From positions 1-64,000 of the forward strand of contig JADZFO010000052.1 in assembly GCA_020849855.1 (NCBI GenBank): a DNA stretch of 64,000 bases. The letters are read 5' to 3'. Shown here piece by piece: positions 35,223 to 45,261 of this stretch. The notes below the pieces were generated by a model. It saw only the letters and a program-made list of their open reading frames with translations. It had not been told where the DNA came from and made no database searches. The position numbers and the translations under genes are program-made. Source of the DNA: a bacterium. Its GTDB lineage: Bacteria; 4484-113; JAFGCY01. Every line of letters begins with the position of its first letter. The first letter of the stretch is position 1.

Positions 35223-35228
35223 ATTATA
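35223..35228 (-). promoter_or_regulatory. -10 box TATAAT of a probable leaderless gene
   Basis: A consensus TATAAT on the minus strand, followed by seven bases and the ATG at 35215. Confidence 0.6.
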
Positions 35229-35246
35229 CAGGGCGCTAAGCGGCGG

Positions 35247-37430
35247 CTAGAAGTTCGGCACCGGCGCTGTCGTTAGGTAATACAGCTTCCCTGACTGGTC
35301 GTTCCAGTAAGACAGCCCAATCTCGCTATTGATGCTCGCGCTGACGCTCTGGAAGCCGCTTCCTGCGGTCGAATCAACAATGAGCGGGGCATCCCACAGT
35401 GAGCCGTCGGGGCTAAGCGGACTGAAGGCCTGGACGTCCTGGGCCGGATAGCCCTGGGCGAAGACGAACAAGCCCGGTGCGCCAAAGGACATGGTCAGAT
35501 GCTTGTAGGGCTGCGCCGGCATATTGACCAGGTCCGGGGAGTTCCATGCGCTGCCGTTGTCATCCTGGGCTGAAGCGAACATCAGTGCGCCGCTGTCCGA
35601 GCTGAAGCAGACTACCGGCCGGCCCAGCACTTTGGTCATGGCCGGGAAGGCGTTCCCATAGTCGCCCGTAGCGATGGTCACTGGCGCTTGCCAGGCGGTT
35701 CCGATGGCATCGCTGGCCCGCATGAAGGAGATCTGGGCATTACCGTCATTGTTCTCATACCAGAAGCTGATCCCCGGCCTGCCATTCACCATCATCAGCT
35801 TGCTGTCCCAGCCGGAGCTGTTGTTCTGGTCATTCAGCATTTGTGCTGCACCCCAGGCCATGCCCTGTGCGTCTGCGGCGCGGACATAAAACAGCCTGAC
35901 CAAACCGGGGCTGAAAGCTCGATAACTGACAGCCGGCCGGCCAAGCACCATGGCCAGGGAGAACTCGCGCACATCGCTCTGCGCAGGATCAACAGTTACC
36001 GGTGCGCCCCAGCTCATGCCCTGGCCGTCAATGGCTCGAATATAGGCCAGGCTTCCGTCAAGTGCCTTATAACAGACTGCCGGGTTAGATCCAACCAGCC
36101 CAAGGCTGAGCGAATCGTGGTTGCCCACATTTTCCTGCACAGTGACGGGACTGTTCCAGACATAGCCTGCCGTGGTGTCGGCCAGGGCGAACTTTACACT
36201 GAACACTGTCGGGAAAGAGCCGGGGTCATAGGTCAGGTAGGTCAGTGCCGGACGTCCGTCCACTTCGGCCAGATCCAGGGCAAAGACCGGCTCCTGTGCG
36301 ACCTCCACCACCTGCGGGCTCAGGTCGATGCTGAGGGCGGCGGTGCCCTGATTGCTGGCGCTGTCTGTCACCCGAAGCACCGCTTCCATCCTTCCAGCCG
36401 CCCGGTACTCATGGCTGGTGCTCGCGCTCGGCCCCGCTTCGTCGAATGCGCCGTCTCCGTCGAAATCCCATTCATAGCTTGTGATGCTGTCGCCGAGATC
36501 CCCGCCGGCATCGCTGCCGCTGGCGTCAAAGTTCACCGTGACCGGCACAGCGCCCAGCAGCGGATCAGCCGTAAAGCTGGCGCTGGGCGGGTTGTTGCCC
36601 GCGGCGGTCACGTTCACGCTGGCCGTTGTCGTGGCTGTTGCACCGCGCGTATCGGTCAGGCGTAAAGTGACCGTGTAGGCGCCCGGGTTGGTATAGGTCG
36701 GTGTGGCGACGGCGTCCGAGGCGCCACTGAGATCAAAGGTGCCGTCACTCTCGAAATCCCATTCAAACAGCAGGATGCTGTCACCCGGATCCGGGTCGGC
36801 GCTGAGGGAAGCATCAAGCAGCGCTTCAAAGGGCGCATCGCCCGTCTGGCTGGGCGGGTCAATTAGCGGCAGCGGCGGGTTGTTATCCGGGCTGATTAAC
36901 GTAAGGTCCAATCCGCTTACCAGCGCGGAAGCACCCGCCGGGGCCGCCACCGCGAAGTAGCAGGAACCGCTACCGGAGCGGTGCAGCGCGGAGTCCAGCT
37001 CTGCCTGCGCAGTCTCGCTGAATGGCCCCGACCAGACCCAGGCATCCTTGCTGTAGTCTGCCAAGCCTAGCCAGTATCCGCTGCTGGTCGCCGTACTTAG
37101 CACCGCTATGCTACTCAGCGAATTCTCCGCCGCGGGGGTGAACGCGTAGAGCGCCCATTCCATCCCGGTACCGCCGCCTGGCCCGGCGGCAGTGGCATCC
37201 AACAGCAGGTCTGTGCCCGCTGTCCGTGCACCGCTGCTTCGCTGCAGCGTAGCCGAACCATCCAGGTGGCTCAGTGTCTCTGCGCTTGGTCCTCGCAAAG
37301 CATCTAGCTGGGCCAGCGCTGGCAGACCGTTTTGACCTTGACGGCCAGCTGTGCTGTCGCTACCACAACCACAAAGGCCCAACAGCAGGGCGGCGCTGAC
37401 AGCGATGCACGTATGGCGGACAGTACACAT
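35247..37430 (-). CDS. PKD lipoprotein with C-terminal PAIxY repeats
   Basis: A 727-residue lipoprotein. Signal peptide with lipobox LCGC (Cys22); shared N-terminal module at about 50-180 (MEWALYAFTPA, LGLADYSKDAWVWSGPF); PKD domains at 184-277 and 281-372. From about 375 to the end are some seven repeats with a core of GRPALTY ... FALADTTAGYVWNSPVTV or GRPAVSYRAFSPGLVRLFYV / RAADAQGMAWG. The repeats resemble propeller blades. I start at the Met at 37430 because AGGGGAG precedes it; the longer frame spoils the signal peptide. Confidence 0.85.
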   Translation of the reverse strand: MCTVRHTCIAVSAALLLGLCGCGSDSTAGRQGQNGLPALAQLDALRGPSAETLSHLDGSATLQRSSGARTAGTDLLLDATAAGPGGGTGMEWALYAFTPAAENSLSSIAVLSTATSSGYWLGLADYSKDAWVWSGPFSETAQAELDSALHRSGSGSCYFAVAAPAGASALVSGLDLTLISPDNNPPLPLIDPPSQTGDAPFEALLDASLSADPDPGDSILLFEWDFESDGTFDLSGASDAVATPTYTNPGAYTVTLRLTDTRGATATTTASVNVTAAGNNPPSASFTADPLLGAVPVTVNFDASGSDAGGDLGDSITSYEWDFDGDGAFDEAGPSASTSHEYRAAGRMEAVLRVTDSASNQGTAALSIDLSPQVVEVAQEPVFALDLAEVDGRPALTYLTYDPGSFPTVFSVKFALADTTAGYVWNSPVTVQENVGNHDSLSLGLVGSNPAVCYKALDGSLAYIRAIDGQGMSWGAPVTVDPAQSDVREFSLAMVLGRPAVSYRAFSPGLVRLFYVRAADAQGMAWGAAQMLNDQNNSSGWDSKLMMVNGRPGISFWYENNDGNAQISFMRASDAIGTAWQAPVTIATGDYGNAFPAMTKVLGRPVVCFSSDSGALMFASAQDDNGSAWNSPDLVNMPAQPYKHLTMSFGAPGLFVFAQGYPAQDVQAFSPLSPDGSLWDAPLIVDSTAGSGFQSVSASINSEIGLSYWNDQSGKLYYLTTAPVPNF

Positions 37431-37494
37431 TCTCCCCTCTCCCAACGCAGTTGAATAGAGTATGGCGGCTGGTGACGCAGCAGCTTGCTCGAAG

Positions 37495-39759
37495 CTAAGG
37501 CTGCGGGGCCACGTTGAGGTACAACAGGTCTCTATTGCTGGAGGTTGCAGTGGCAATATGCAGGCGGCCATCAAACTCCCGCAGATTCGTGAAAGCAAAG
37601 CTGATGCCACTGGCCAGCGACAGCGGTGGAGGCCAGATAGTGCCGTTGCTGTTCAAGGCAGAGTACAGCTGTGACACCCCACCACTTATGCTGCTGTCCA
37701 GGACAATGTAGGATCTCTCCCCGTATGCACCAATGGCCACCCCGCTCAGGTAGTCCTCGCCTTCCACTATCAGCACCGAGGAAGACCAGGCATCGCCGTC
37801 GTCAGTCAGTGAGCGGACAAAACTCAAGCTGTACAGGTCTGGATCCTGATCAGCGTTTCTACTGGTGTAGCTGATAACAGGTCGGCCCGCCTGCAAGGCC
37901 ATGCTGACCTGGGTTGGCGTATATCCTCCGTCAGAATCATCCAGGATCAGCAAGCCACTGTCCCAGCTGGAGCCCGTGCTGTCCATTGCCCGATGGAACT
38001 CAATATCATAAGCGTCGGAAGGGCTGCCCTCCTGACGGATAAAACACACCGCCGGCCGGCCATTCACCGAAAGAAGCTGCACATCTTTCGGGGCCGCGTT
38101 AGGCGCCGGGGTTACGACTACTGGCGCGCCCCAGCTTGACCCGGCTGCATTGTCAGCACGCAGAAACCCGATACTCGATTGATCCCAATAGGCTATCGCT
38201 GGCTTGCCCTGAATTACTTCCAGCGAGTAATGACCGCTGCTGAGGAAGACCGCCGGTTCGATGGGGCTGCCCCAAAGCGTGCCGTCATTATCAAGTGCGC
38301 GGACATACTGCATCTTGTAGTTCTGCCCCGGGACGTCAGACAGCTCCTGATAGACGATGGCCGGGCGCCCGGCTACAAGCTCTGCGCTGATGTTTCCTGG
38401 CCGACCTTCTGACGATGTTGCCACAATTACTTGAGCGCCCCAGTCCTGCCCCAGCGAGTCGTTCGCCCGCACGAAGCGCAGCGTGTTGTCATTCAGCCCC
38501 GCATAGGCCACTGCCGGGTTCCCAGTAACCTCAAAGATCGAGATCGGGCCGATCGCGTTGCCCGCATCCAGCAGCTCGATCTCCGGCAGGGCTTCAATCA
38601 GCACAATGTCTGTATCCTGGTTGCCGGCAATGTCGCTGACCCGGACACGTGGATGATAAAACCGCGCGGCGCTGTACTCAAATGTCGTTGCTGCGTCCGG
38701 CCCGCTCTGGTCATACACGCCATCGCCATCAAAGTCCCACTCGAACAGCACTATGCTGTCGCCGGCGTCGCCGCCGTCGAGGCTCCCGATGGCATCAAAG
38801 TTGACCTCAAAGGGAACTACTCCGCTGTTGACATCAACCATCAATTCGGCAGCTGGCGGGTTGTTGCCAAAGGCCGTCACTGCGACCGTCGCTGTTGCCT
38901 CCGCCGTCGCGCCACGACTGTCCGCTACCCGCAGCAGCACGGTGTGGATTCCCGGCGCAAAATAGGTCGGCGTTGCGCCAGTCACCTCCGCGCCGCTCAG
39001 ATCGATCACGCCGTCGTTCTCGAAGTCCCATTCGTAGAGCGCGATACTGTCGCCGCTGTCGCCGCCCGCGTCACTGCCGCCACCGTCGAGCATGGCCTCG
39101 TAGGGAGCATTGCCAGCGCTCTGCGCCGGTGTCAGCATGGCATTCGGCGGGTTGTTATCGGGCTGGATTGTCGACAGCTCGAGTGTATTCACCGTGACAC
39201 TGTGCCCGGCGGGCGCCAGCACGACCGCGCCCAGCGGATCGGTGCTGACGAAGCTCAGCGCGGACAGATCCAGCTCGGTTCCGGCGTCAAATGGGCCATA
39301 CCAGATCCAGCGGTTGGACACGGTGTCCGCCAGCGCCAGCCACATATCTGAGCTGACATCGGCTGCCACCTGCAGGCTTATGAATTGCACGGCGTCCGGG
39401 CCAGCCAGGGTGAAGATGCCCCACTCGCTACCCTGGCTGAGGCTGCCGGCGTCAAGGACAAGCTCGTCGCCGTTGAGGACGGCGCCTGAACTGACCTGTA
39501 TGGCGCTCGCCCCGGACTGCTCGAACTGCGCCTCGGCGCTGGAGCCGCGCAGCAGCTTGCGGGGGGACGGCAGCCCGGCCAGCGCGTCTCCCGCGGGATA
39601 GGCGCTCTGCCCTTCGAAGCGGAGTCCCGCTGCCCCTGGCGCGTTTAGCCCGGGATAGTGCTGCTTCACGCCGCTGCCGGCGCAGCCGGAAAGCAGCAGC
39701 AGGGCCAGCAGGCATGCAATGTGCGGTGAACAATCCAGTGGCCCTGCGCTAAGCCGCAT
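37495..39759 (-). CDS. PKD lipoprotein with C-terminal PAIxY repeats
   Basis: A 754-residue lipoprotein. Lipobox LSGC (Cys26), shared module at about 70-195 (SEWGIFTLAGPD, ALADTVSNRWIWYGPFD), PKD domains at about 200-292 and 297-387, then about seven repeats (GNPAVAYAGLNDNTLRFV / RANDSLGQDWGAQVIV and so on). The domain order is identical to its neighbour at 35247, so the pair is a tandem duplication. The ATG at 39759 follows GGAGG. A TAAAAT box at 39788-39793 could be its -10. Confidence 0.85.
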   Translation of the reverse strand: MRLSAGPLDCSPHIACLLALLLLSGCAGSGVKQHYPGLNAPGAAGLRFEGQSAYPAGDALAGLPSPRKLLRGSSAEAQFEQSGASAIQVSSGAVLNGDELVLDAGSLSQGSEWGIFTLAGPDAVQFISLQVAADVSSDMWLALADTVSNRWIWYGPFDAGTELDLSALSFVSTDPLGAVVLAPAGHSVTVNTLELSTIQPDNNPPNAMLTPAQSAGNAPYEAMLDGGGSDAGGDSGDSIALYEWDFENDGVIDLSGAEVTGATPTYFAPGIHTVLLRVADSRGATAEATATVAVTAFGNNPPAAELMVDVNSGVVPFEVNFDAIGSLDGGDAGDSIVLFEWDFDGDGVYDQSGPDAATTFEYSAARFYHPRVRVSDIAGNQDTDIVLIEALPEIELLDAGNAIGPISIFEVTGNPAVAYAGLNDNTLRFVRANDSLGQDWGAQVIVATSSEGRPGNISAELVAGRPAIVYQELSDVPGQNYKMQYVRALDNDGTLWGSPIEPAVFLSSGHYSLEVIQGKPAIAYWDQSSIGFLRADNAAGSSWGAPVVVTPAPNAAPKDVQLLSVNGRPAVCFIRQEGSPSDAYDIEFHRAMDSTGSSWDSGLLILDDSDGGYTPTQVSMALQAGRPVISYTSRNADQDPDLYSLSFVRSLTDDGDAWSSSVLIVEGEDYLSGVAIGAYGERSYIVLDSSISGGVSQLYSALNSNGTIWPPPLSLASGISFAFTNLREFDGRLHIATATSSNRDLLYLNVAPQP

Positions 39760-39877
39760 TGTGATCCTCCATACAGTGGCGGATCTCATTTTAACCGGCA
39801 TTCACTAATTGCCTGACTGCACGCCTGCCAGGAGCAGGTCTCAGTGTCCGGATGCTTGCGATGCCCTGCCTGAGCGT

Positions 39878-41548
39878 TTAGTTGATGCCGCCAAGGAAAC
39901 GCAGGTCGCCGCTGGCAACGTCGTGGTAAGCCACACCCAGAGAGCTGCCGTCGCCAAGCGGCTGCAGCGAGGGAAAGGCCCCTGTATCACCCGCGGTGTC
40001 AAGCGTGCGCAGGTCGCTCCATGTCGTCGCGGCGGCGTCAGCCGCCAGCGCCATTCGCAGCGCGCCATCAGTCAGGCTGTAGTACGCGATGACCGGCTTA
40101 CCATTGAGCAGGATTGCATCATTGAAGAAGCCGGTATCAGCCGCGTCGTCAACCAGCACCGGGGCAGCGAAACTGCTGCCGGTGGAGTCTGCGCCCCGGG
40201 AATAGAAGAGCTGGCCAGTGCCACTCGCCGGGCCGCCCGTGGATTCGTAGAATGCCACACAAGGCCGTCCATCGCCGTCAACCAGCAGGCTGTTCCACTG
40301 CGCCAGGCCGGCGCTGATCGGCACGGCGGCGCCCCAGGTGCTGCCGTCCGCATCCGTCGCGCGCTTGTAGTTCAGCGCACCGGCATTCTCATCCGCGTAG
40401 GCTACCGCCGGGTTCCCCGCGACAATCGCCAGACTCCAGTTATCCGAAATGTCATCCGGGTTGGACAACTGGGCTATCTCCACCGGGCTGCCCCAGCCTG
40501 TGCCGTCAGCGTCAGCCGCTCTGATGAAGTTGAGCACCGCGGGATCCAGGGAGTCAGGCCAGTTCAGCTGGACGATCGCCGGACGTCCATTGACAATCTC
40601 CATGTGCGGGAAGTGGCCCACGCTTCCGGAGCTGTCCACGGTTACCGGCGTACCCCAGCTTGTGCCGGTGGTGTCCGTGGCCCGCACATACTTCAGAGTG
40701 TCCAGATCAAAGTTCTGATACGCGATCGCCGGGTTGCCATTCACAACCAGCAGGTTGGCGTCATGCCCTGTATCGCCATCGGTGTCAACCTGAACCGGTG
40801 TGCCCCAGGTGGTGCCCTGCGCGTCATTGGCTATGACATAGTTCAGATCGCCATCTGCGCCATCGCTGTCACCAAAATCGGTATAGGCAATCGCCGGACG
40901 GCCGGAGACAATGGCCAGACGCAGGAACCAGCCTGTTGAGCCATCGCTGTCCACGGTGACAGGCCCGGGCGCCGGGGTGTCGTCAGTGATGAAGTTGACA
41001 GTGTTGACTGTAGCGCTGCTGCCCGCTGGCACGACCACCGCACAGTAGGTCACACCGGCGTCGTTGGTCGCGCCGGGATAGTCCAGGTTGCCGCCAGCCG
41101 AACCAGAGACGGGCGGACTTAGCAGCCAGCGACCGGTCTCATAGTCGGGAAAGGCCAGGTAATCCTGACCGACTTCATTGGTCTGGTTCACCGTAACCTG
41201 CAGCAGCTGCGCACCAGCGGGATCAAAGGCGTAGACCGCCCATTCGAAGCTGGCACCAGCGCTGAGGACCACACTGCTGCCGGATGGAACTGCGCCAGGG
41301 CTGGCCGTCAGGAAGGCCGAGCCGTCCAGGATGTTATCCGCAGAGGCCTGGCGCCCCGGGGACAGGGCAAGGGCGTCCAACTCAGCCAGACTGGGCACAC
41401 CAGTCCCGGCCAGGCCCGTGAGGGCCAAGGCAGTCTCAGGTGCCCGGCTGTCAAGACGCTTCGCGGGACTGGGCTGTGAATCTGCGGCGCAGCCACTGAA
41501 ACTGAGCGCAAACAAGATGCCCAGCAGCAGCGTTGAGGTGTGGCGCAT
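39878..41548 (-). CDS. PAIxY-repeat lipoprotein without PKD
   Basis: A 556-residue lipoprotein. Lipobox FSGC (Cys20); shared module at about 60-190 (FEWAVYAFDPA, AFPDYETGRWLLSPPVSG); then seven or eight repeats of about 48 residues directly, with no PKD domain. A typical unit is VVNGNPAIAYQNFDLDTL / KYVRATDTTGTSWGTPVTV. It is closely similar in layout to the proteins at 45262 and 46987. TATACT (41575-41580) and GGAGAG lie upstream of the ATG. Role unknown; extracytoplasmic binding is the natural guess. Confidence 0.85.
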   Translation of the reverse strand: MRHTSTLLLGILFALSFSGCAADSQPSPAKRLDSRAPETALALTGLAGTGVPSLAELDALALSPGRQASADNILDGSAFLTASPGAVPSGSSVVLSAGASFEWAVYAFDPAGAQLLQVTVNQTNEVGQDYLAFPDYETGRWLLSPPVSGSAGGNLDYPGATNDAGVTYCAVVVPAGSSATVNTVNFITDDTPAPGPVTVDSDGSTGWFLRLAIVSGRPAIAYTDFGDSDGADGDLNYVIANDAQGTTWGTPVQVDTDGDTGHDANLLVVNGNPAIAYQNFDLDTLKYVRATDTTGTSWGTPVTVDSSGSVGHFPHMEIVNGRPAIVQLNWPDSLDPAVLNFIRAADADGTGWGSPVEIAQLSNPDDISDNWSLAIVAGNPAVAYADENAGALNYKRATDADGSTWGAAVPISAGLAQWNSLLVDGDGRPCVAFYESTGGPASGTGQLFYSRGADSTGSSFAAPVLVDDAADTGFFNDAILLNGKPVIAYYSLTDGALRMALAADAAATTWSDLRTLDTAGDTGAFPSLQPLGDGSSLGVAYHDVASGDLRFLGGIN

Positions 41549-41645
41549 GGTGATCTCTCCGTAACAGCCCAGCGAGTATATCGCGGGCTGCGGGAGATAA
41601 CCAGATGCGGCCAGCCACCTGGGCCGGCGGTGTAGTGCCGGCGGT

Positions 41646-44600
41646 CTAGAACCTGACTGCGTACTTCAGATCAGCGTTGCCGGCATCCAGATAGGCGATC
41701 ATCGGGCGGCCGTCCAGTACCTCCAGCGAGCTGTACTGGCCCACATTCGGCCCGGAAGTCGTGCCATCGCCGTCTGCGCGCTGCTTCTGGCTCCAGTCGT
41801 ACTGGTTCGCGCCGGACTGCGTTACGCTGCGCGCAAGCTCAAGATCGCCGTTGGCATAGTCCCAGTAGCTGATCAGCGGGTTACCGCCCAGCAGCGAAAG
41901 ACTGCAGTAGCTGCCGCAGGTGGTAGAGCCGTCAACAACCAGGCAGGTCCAGTCACCCGGCGCCTGTCCGCCCGCAGTTGCGCTGATGCAGTACATCAGC
42001 TTCTCGGTGCCGTAGTTGTAGTAGGCAATCGCGGGCAGGCCGTTCTGATAGACCAGAGAGCTGTAGTATCCGCCGCCGGTGCTGTCGACCACGATGCTGT
42101 TCCAGTCGGAGATCAGCGCGCCTGTCGAGCTGCTGCTGAAGGCGTACTTCAGATCTCCGTTGTCACTGTCGGCGTAGCTGATCGCCGGTGTGCCGTTTAC
42201 CACTGCCAGGCAGCAGTGATTGCCCACTGATCCGGCGCTGTCCACCACCAGACTCTGGCTCCAGTCGCCCACGCTGGCGCCGTCAACTGTAGTGCTGCGG
42301 CGATAGCGGAGGTCCTGGCTGACGCTGTCGTAGTGCGCGATCGCCGGGTTGCCCGCCACCACGCACAAGGATGTTGACTGGCCCCCGGTGCTGTCCAGCG
42401 TCATACAGGCCCAGTCCGCGGCGCTGCTGCCGCTGGCGCTCGAGCTAAGTGCATACTTAAGGTCACCGAGGCCACCGTCGTAGTAACTGACCGCCGGCTT
42501 GCCATTGACCTCGCGGAGACTGCAGTACTGCCCACCGCTGACCGCGCCGTCGATGGTGACGATGGTCCAGTCGCTGAGGCTGGCGCCGGTTGCGCTGCTG
42601 GATACCGCGTAGCGCAGATCGCTGCTGTTGGCCTGCTGATAGCAGATCGCCGGCTTCCCGCCGATCAGCGCCAGCGAGCTGTAATAGCCCACCAGGCCAG
42701 TGCTGTCTAGGGTCAGCCGCTGCCAGCCATGCACACTGATCACCAGCTCGTCGCTGGCGAAGTAGCCATCGTTGTCGCGGATTCGCAGCCCCACGCTGAA
42801 AGGCAGGCCAGGCGTGTTGTAGTTCTGGCTGACGTTGTCAGTCGTTCCGGTGTCAGTCTCATAGCTGCCGTCGCCGTCAAGATCCCACTCGTACTTGCTG
42901 ATGCTGCCATCGCTGTCATAACTGGAACCCGCGTAGAAGCTCAGGCTGTTGCCGGCCTCGCATTCGTTAGCGCTGGCCTGCAGGACTGCCACAGGAGGCA
43001 CGTTTGCTGCTGTGACTTCGATTGCCAGCGTGTCTGTATCCTGGTTCCCTGCGCTGTCGGTCACTCTAAGTGTCGCGATATAGCTGCCTGCAAGCGCATA
43101 GGTGTGGCTGAGCTGGTCTGCCGCGCTGTAGGCCTCGTAGGCCCCGTCACCATCCCAGTCCCATTCATAGAGCACGATACTGTCGCCGCTGTCACCGCCA
43201 TCAGTACTTGATCCGGCATCGAACTCAACGCTCAGCGGCGCATAGCCCGAGGCGATATTGCTGCTGAGCACTGCCAACGGGGGATTGTTGCCCGCCTGAG
43301 TGGCACTGATCGTCGAGCTGCTGACGGCCTGGTTGCCTGCACTGTCACTCACCCGCACCCGGGCCAGAACACTCGCCGGGCTGGTGTAGGTATGGCTGAT
43401 CGCAGGTGTTTCACTGTAGGCTTCCCAGATGCCGTCACCATCCAAATCCCACTCATAGAGCACTATGCTGTCGCCGGGATCCGCACCGGGGTCTGAAGCG
43501 CCCGCATTAAAGCTGACACTGAGAGGAACCTCGCCGGATGCACCGGGCGGATCAAGCTGTGCTGTTGGCCCGTTGTTGCCCGGGCTGCTGAGGTTCAGAA
43601 CTTCTGTAGCGATCGCCTGGTTGCCGGCAGAGTCCGTCACCCGAAGGCGCAGTGTCAACAACCCCGGCTGGGCATAGGCATGGCTGAGCTGGGGATTCGC
43701 TCCATAGGCATCAAAGGCGCCATCACCATCGCAGTCCCACTCATAAAGCACGATACTGTCCTGCGGGTCTCCGCCGGCGCTGCTTGCACTGGCATCAAGC
43801 ATGACTTGAGCCGGCACATCTGCATCCGGCGGTGTCAGCTGCAGTTCAGCCTGCGGGGCCTGATTTCCGGGTTGCGTCAGATTCAGCTGCGCAGTCGCAT
43901 AGGCCCGGGAAAAGTCGGAATCCGTGACCCGCAGTCGCACCTGGAAGACACCGGGTGCATTGTAAGTGTGAACCAGCTGGGCTGCTTCGCTGAAGTTGTC
44001 ATAGCCGCCATCGCCGTCCCAGTCCCAGGCGTACTCAATGATGCTGCCGTCAGGATCGCTGCTGGCCGAAGCATCAAAGTGAATGCTGAGAGGAACATTG
44101 CCGCCTGGCAGATCAGTCTGCAGGCTGGCCTCCGGCGGCAGATTGCCTGCCAACTGGCTGCGGACACTCAGAGCACTGAGGCTTACAGGGGCGTCGCCGC
44201 TGGCCAGGACGGCAAAGCCGGCGCTGCCGTCTGGCGAGACAAATGCCGCCTCGTCCAATGCGATCGTGCGGTCGCCGTCGAAGGGTCCGAAACTGCGCCA
44301 GCGTTCCTGCTCATAATCTGCGGCCAGCAGCCAGACCCTGCTTCCGCTTCCGACATCCAGCAAAAGGGCGAGGCTGTCCAGTGACTGCCCCTGAAGGTCA
44401 ATGGCATACAGGCCCCAGGCAGGCAGCCCGGAGCCAGGGAGCAACAGCAGTGCGGATCCGGAGAGCTGAGCATTGGCGGAGTACTGGATAGCCTGCGACC
44501 CGCTGAGGATGTCTTCCTGCAAAGCTCGTGCTGAGCGCAGCAGCTGAATATCCGGCAGGCTGTCGACGGCAGGCGCCTGCAGAATGTGCGCCTGAGTCGA

Positions 44601-44669
44601 GGCGCAGGCATTCAAGCCCAGCAGTCCGAGTAAAAGGATCAGGCCAACGCGGCAATGGCCCCTGTACAT
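41646..44669 (-). CDS. Five-PKD lipoprotein with C-terminal repeats
   Basis: A 1007-residue lipoprotein, the largest of the family here. Lipobox LNAC (Cys22); shared module about 50-172 (AWGLYAIDLQGQ, LAADYEQERWRSFGPFD); five PKD domains from about 178 to 630, each with an EWDWDGDG-like turn; then repeats of about 55 residues to the end. These are a divergent form of the PAIxY unit (GNPAIAHYDSVSQDLRYRRS ... GASVGDWSQSLVVDS). The Met at 44669 is chosen because GGAG precedes it and the signal peptide follows at once. Confidence 0.87.
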   Translation of the reverse strand: MYRGHCRVGLILLLGLLGLNACASTQAHILQAPAVDSLPDIQLLRSARALQEDILSGSQAIQYSANAQLSGSALLLLPGSGLPAWGLYAIDLQGQSLDSLALLLDVGSGSRVWLLAADYEQERWRSFGPFDGDRTIALDEAAFVSPDGSAGFAVLASGDAPVSLSALSVRSQLAGNLPPEASLQTDLPGGNVPLSIHFDASASSDPDGSIIEYAWDWDGDGGYDNFSEAAQLVHTYNAPGVFQVRLRVTDSDFSRAYATAQLNLTQPGNQAPQAELQLTPPDADVPAQVMLDASASSAGGDPQDSIVLYEWDCDGDGAFDAYGANPQLSHAYAQPGLLTLRLRVTDSAGNQAIATEVLNLSSPGNNGPTAQLDPPGASGEVPLSVSFNAGASDPGADPGDSIVLYEWDLDGDGIWEAYSETPAISHTYTSPASVLARVRVSDSAGNQAVSSSTISATQAGNNPPLAVLSSNIASGYAPLSVEFDAGSSTDGGDSGDSIVLYEWDWDGDGAYEAYSAADQLSHTYALAGSYIATLRVTDSAGNQDTDTLAIEVTAANVPPVAVLQASANECEAGNSLSFYAGSSYDSDGSISKYEWDLDGDGSYETDTGTTDNVSQNYNTPGLPFSVGLRIRDNDGYFASDELVISVHGWQRLTLDSTGLVGYYSSLALIGGKPAICYQQANSSDLRYAVSSSATGASLSDWTIVTIDGAVSGGQYCSLREVNGKPAVSYYDGGLGDLKYALSSSASGSSAADWACMTLDSTGGQSTSLCVVAGNPAIAHYDSVSQDLRYRRSTTVDGASVGDWSQSLVVDSAGSVGNHCCLAVVNGTPAISYADSDNGDLKYAFSSSSTGALISDWNSIVVDSTGGGYYSSLVYQNGLPAIAYYNYGTEKLMYCISATAGGQAPGDWTCLVVDGSTTCGSYCSLSLLGGNPLISYWDYANGDLELARSVTQSGANQYDWSQKQRADGDGTTSGPNVGQYSSLEVLDGRPMIAYLDAGNADLKYAVRF

Positions 44670-44802
44670 GCTTGACTCCGTTGCCGGGTTCTCTGTCCGG
44701 CTGCGTAGAGTTTCCGGCCCCCGGCCGGACAGAAGATCTATCGGCGCAGACAGATGCAAGTTCATGCAGGCTTCCTGCTGCCCCTGTTGATCCCAGGCCT
44801 GC

Positions 44803-44808
44803 TAAACT
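44803..44808 (+). promoter_or_regulatory. -10 box TAAACT of a probable leaderless gene
   Basis: TAAACT, six bases (TGATTT), then GTG at 44815. There is no Shine-Dalgarno site. Confidence 0.55.
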
Positions 44809-44814
44809 TGATTT

Positions 44815-45201
44815 GTGGATTCGCCTGTAAACAGCAGCGGCCGCAGCCCCTGGCCCCAGAGTCCTGTCGAGTTCGCTCTGGATGGCATGCAGTGGCTGGG
44901 CATCGCCTGCATCGCGCTGGTGGCCCTGAGCGCCAACGGCCTGGTTTCACCGCTGAGCATCGGCACACTGGGCGACCCGGACTGGCTGCGCAACAACCGC
45001 TACTTCATCAGCGTACTCAGCTTCGTGGCCCTTATGGAGTATCCATCCATGCTGCTTGTGCTGGCTTCGCAGTTCCGCAAGGCCCAGGGCCAGCAGAAGG
45101 CCCAGACAGCGCTGATGCTGCGTCTCGCCTTCGCCTTTACGCCTTGGATATATCTGCTGATTCTGCTGCTGCGCTTTGGCAGACCAGGTTCTGGGTCCTG
45201 A
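44815..45201 (+). CDS. Small membrane protein, unknown
   Basis: A 128-residue membrane protein with three hydrophobic spans (about 24-44, 66-86, 102-121) joined by a basic loop (SQFRKAQGQQKAQ). It has no cysteines or catalytic motif. It reads on the plus strand between two minus-strand lipoprotein genes, with its own start of the leaderless type (GTG six bases after TAAACT). Function unknown. Confidence 0.7.
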   Translation: MDSPVNSSGRSPWPQSPVEFALDGMQWLGIACIALVALSANGLVSPLSIGTLGDPDWLRNNRYFISVLSFVALMEYPSMLLVLASQFRKAQGQQKAQTALMLRLAFAFTPWIYLLILLLRFGRPGSGS

Positions 45202-45261
45202 GCTTGGCGCAGGCCAGGGCTCACCGTGTCCATGACCGCAAGGCTCGCGGAGAGGCAGGCC

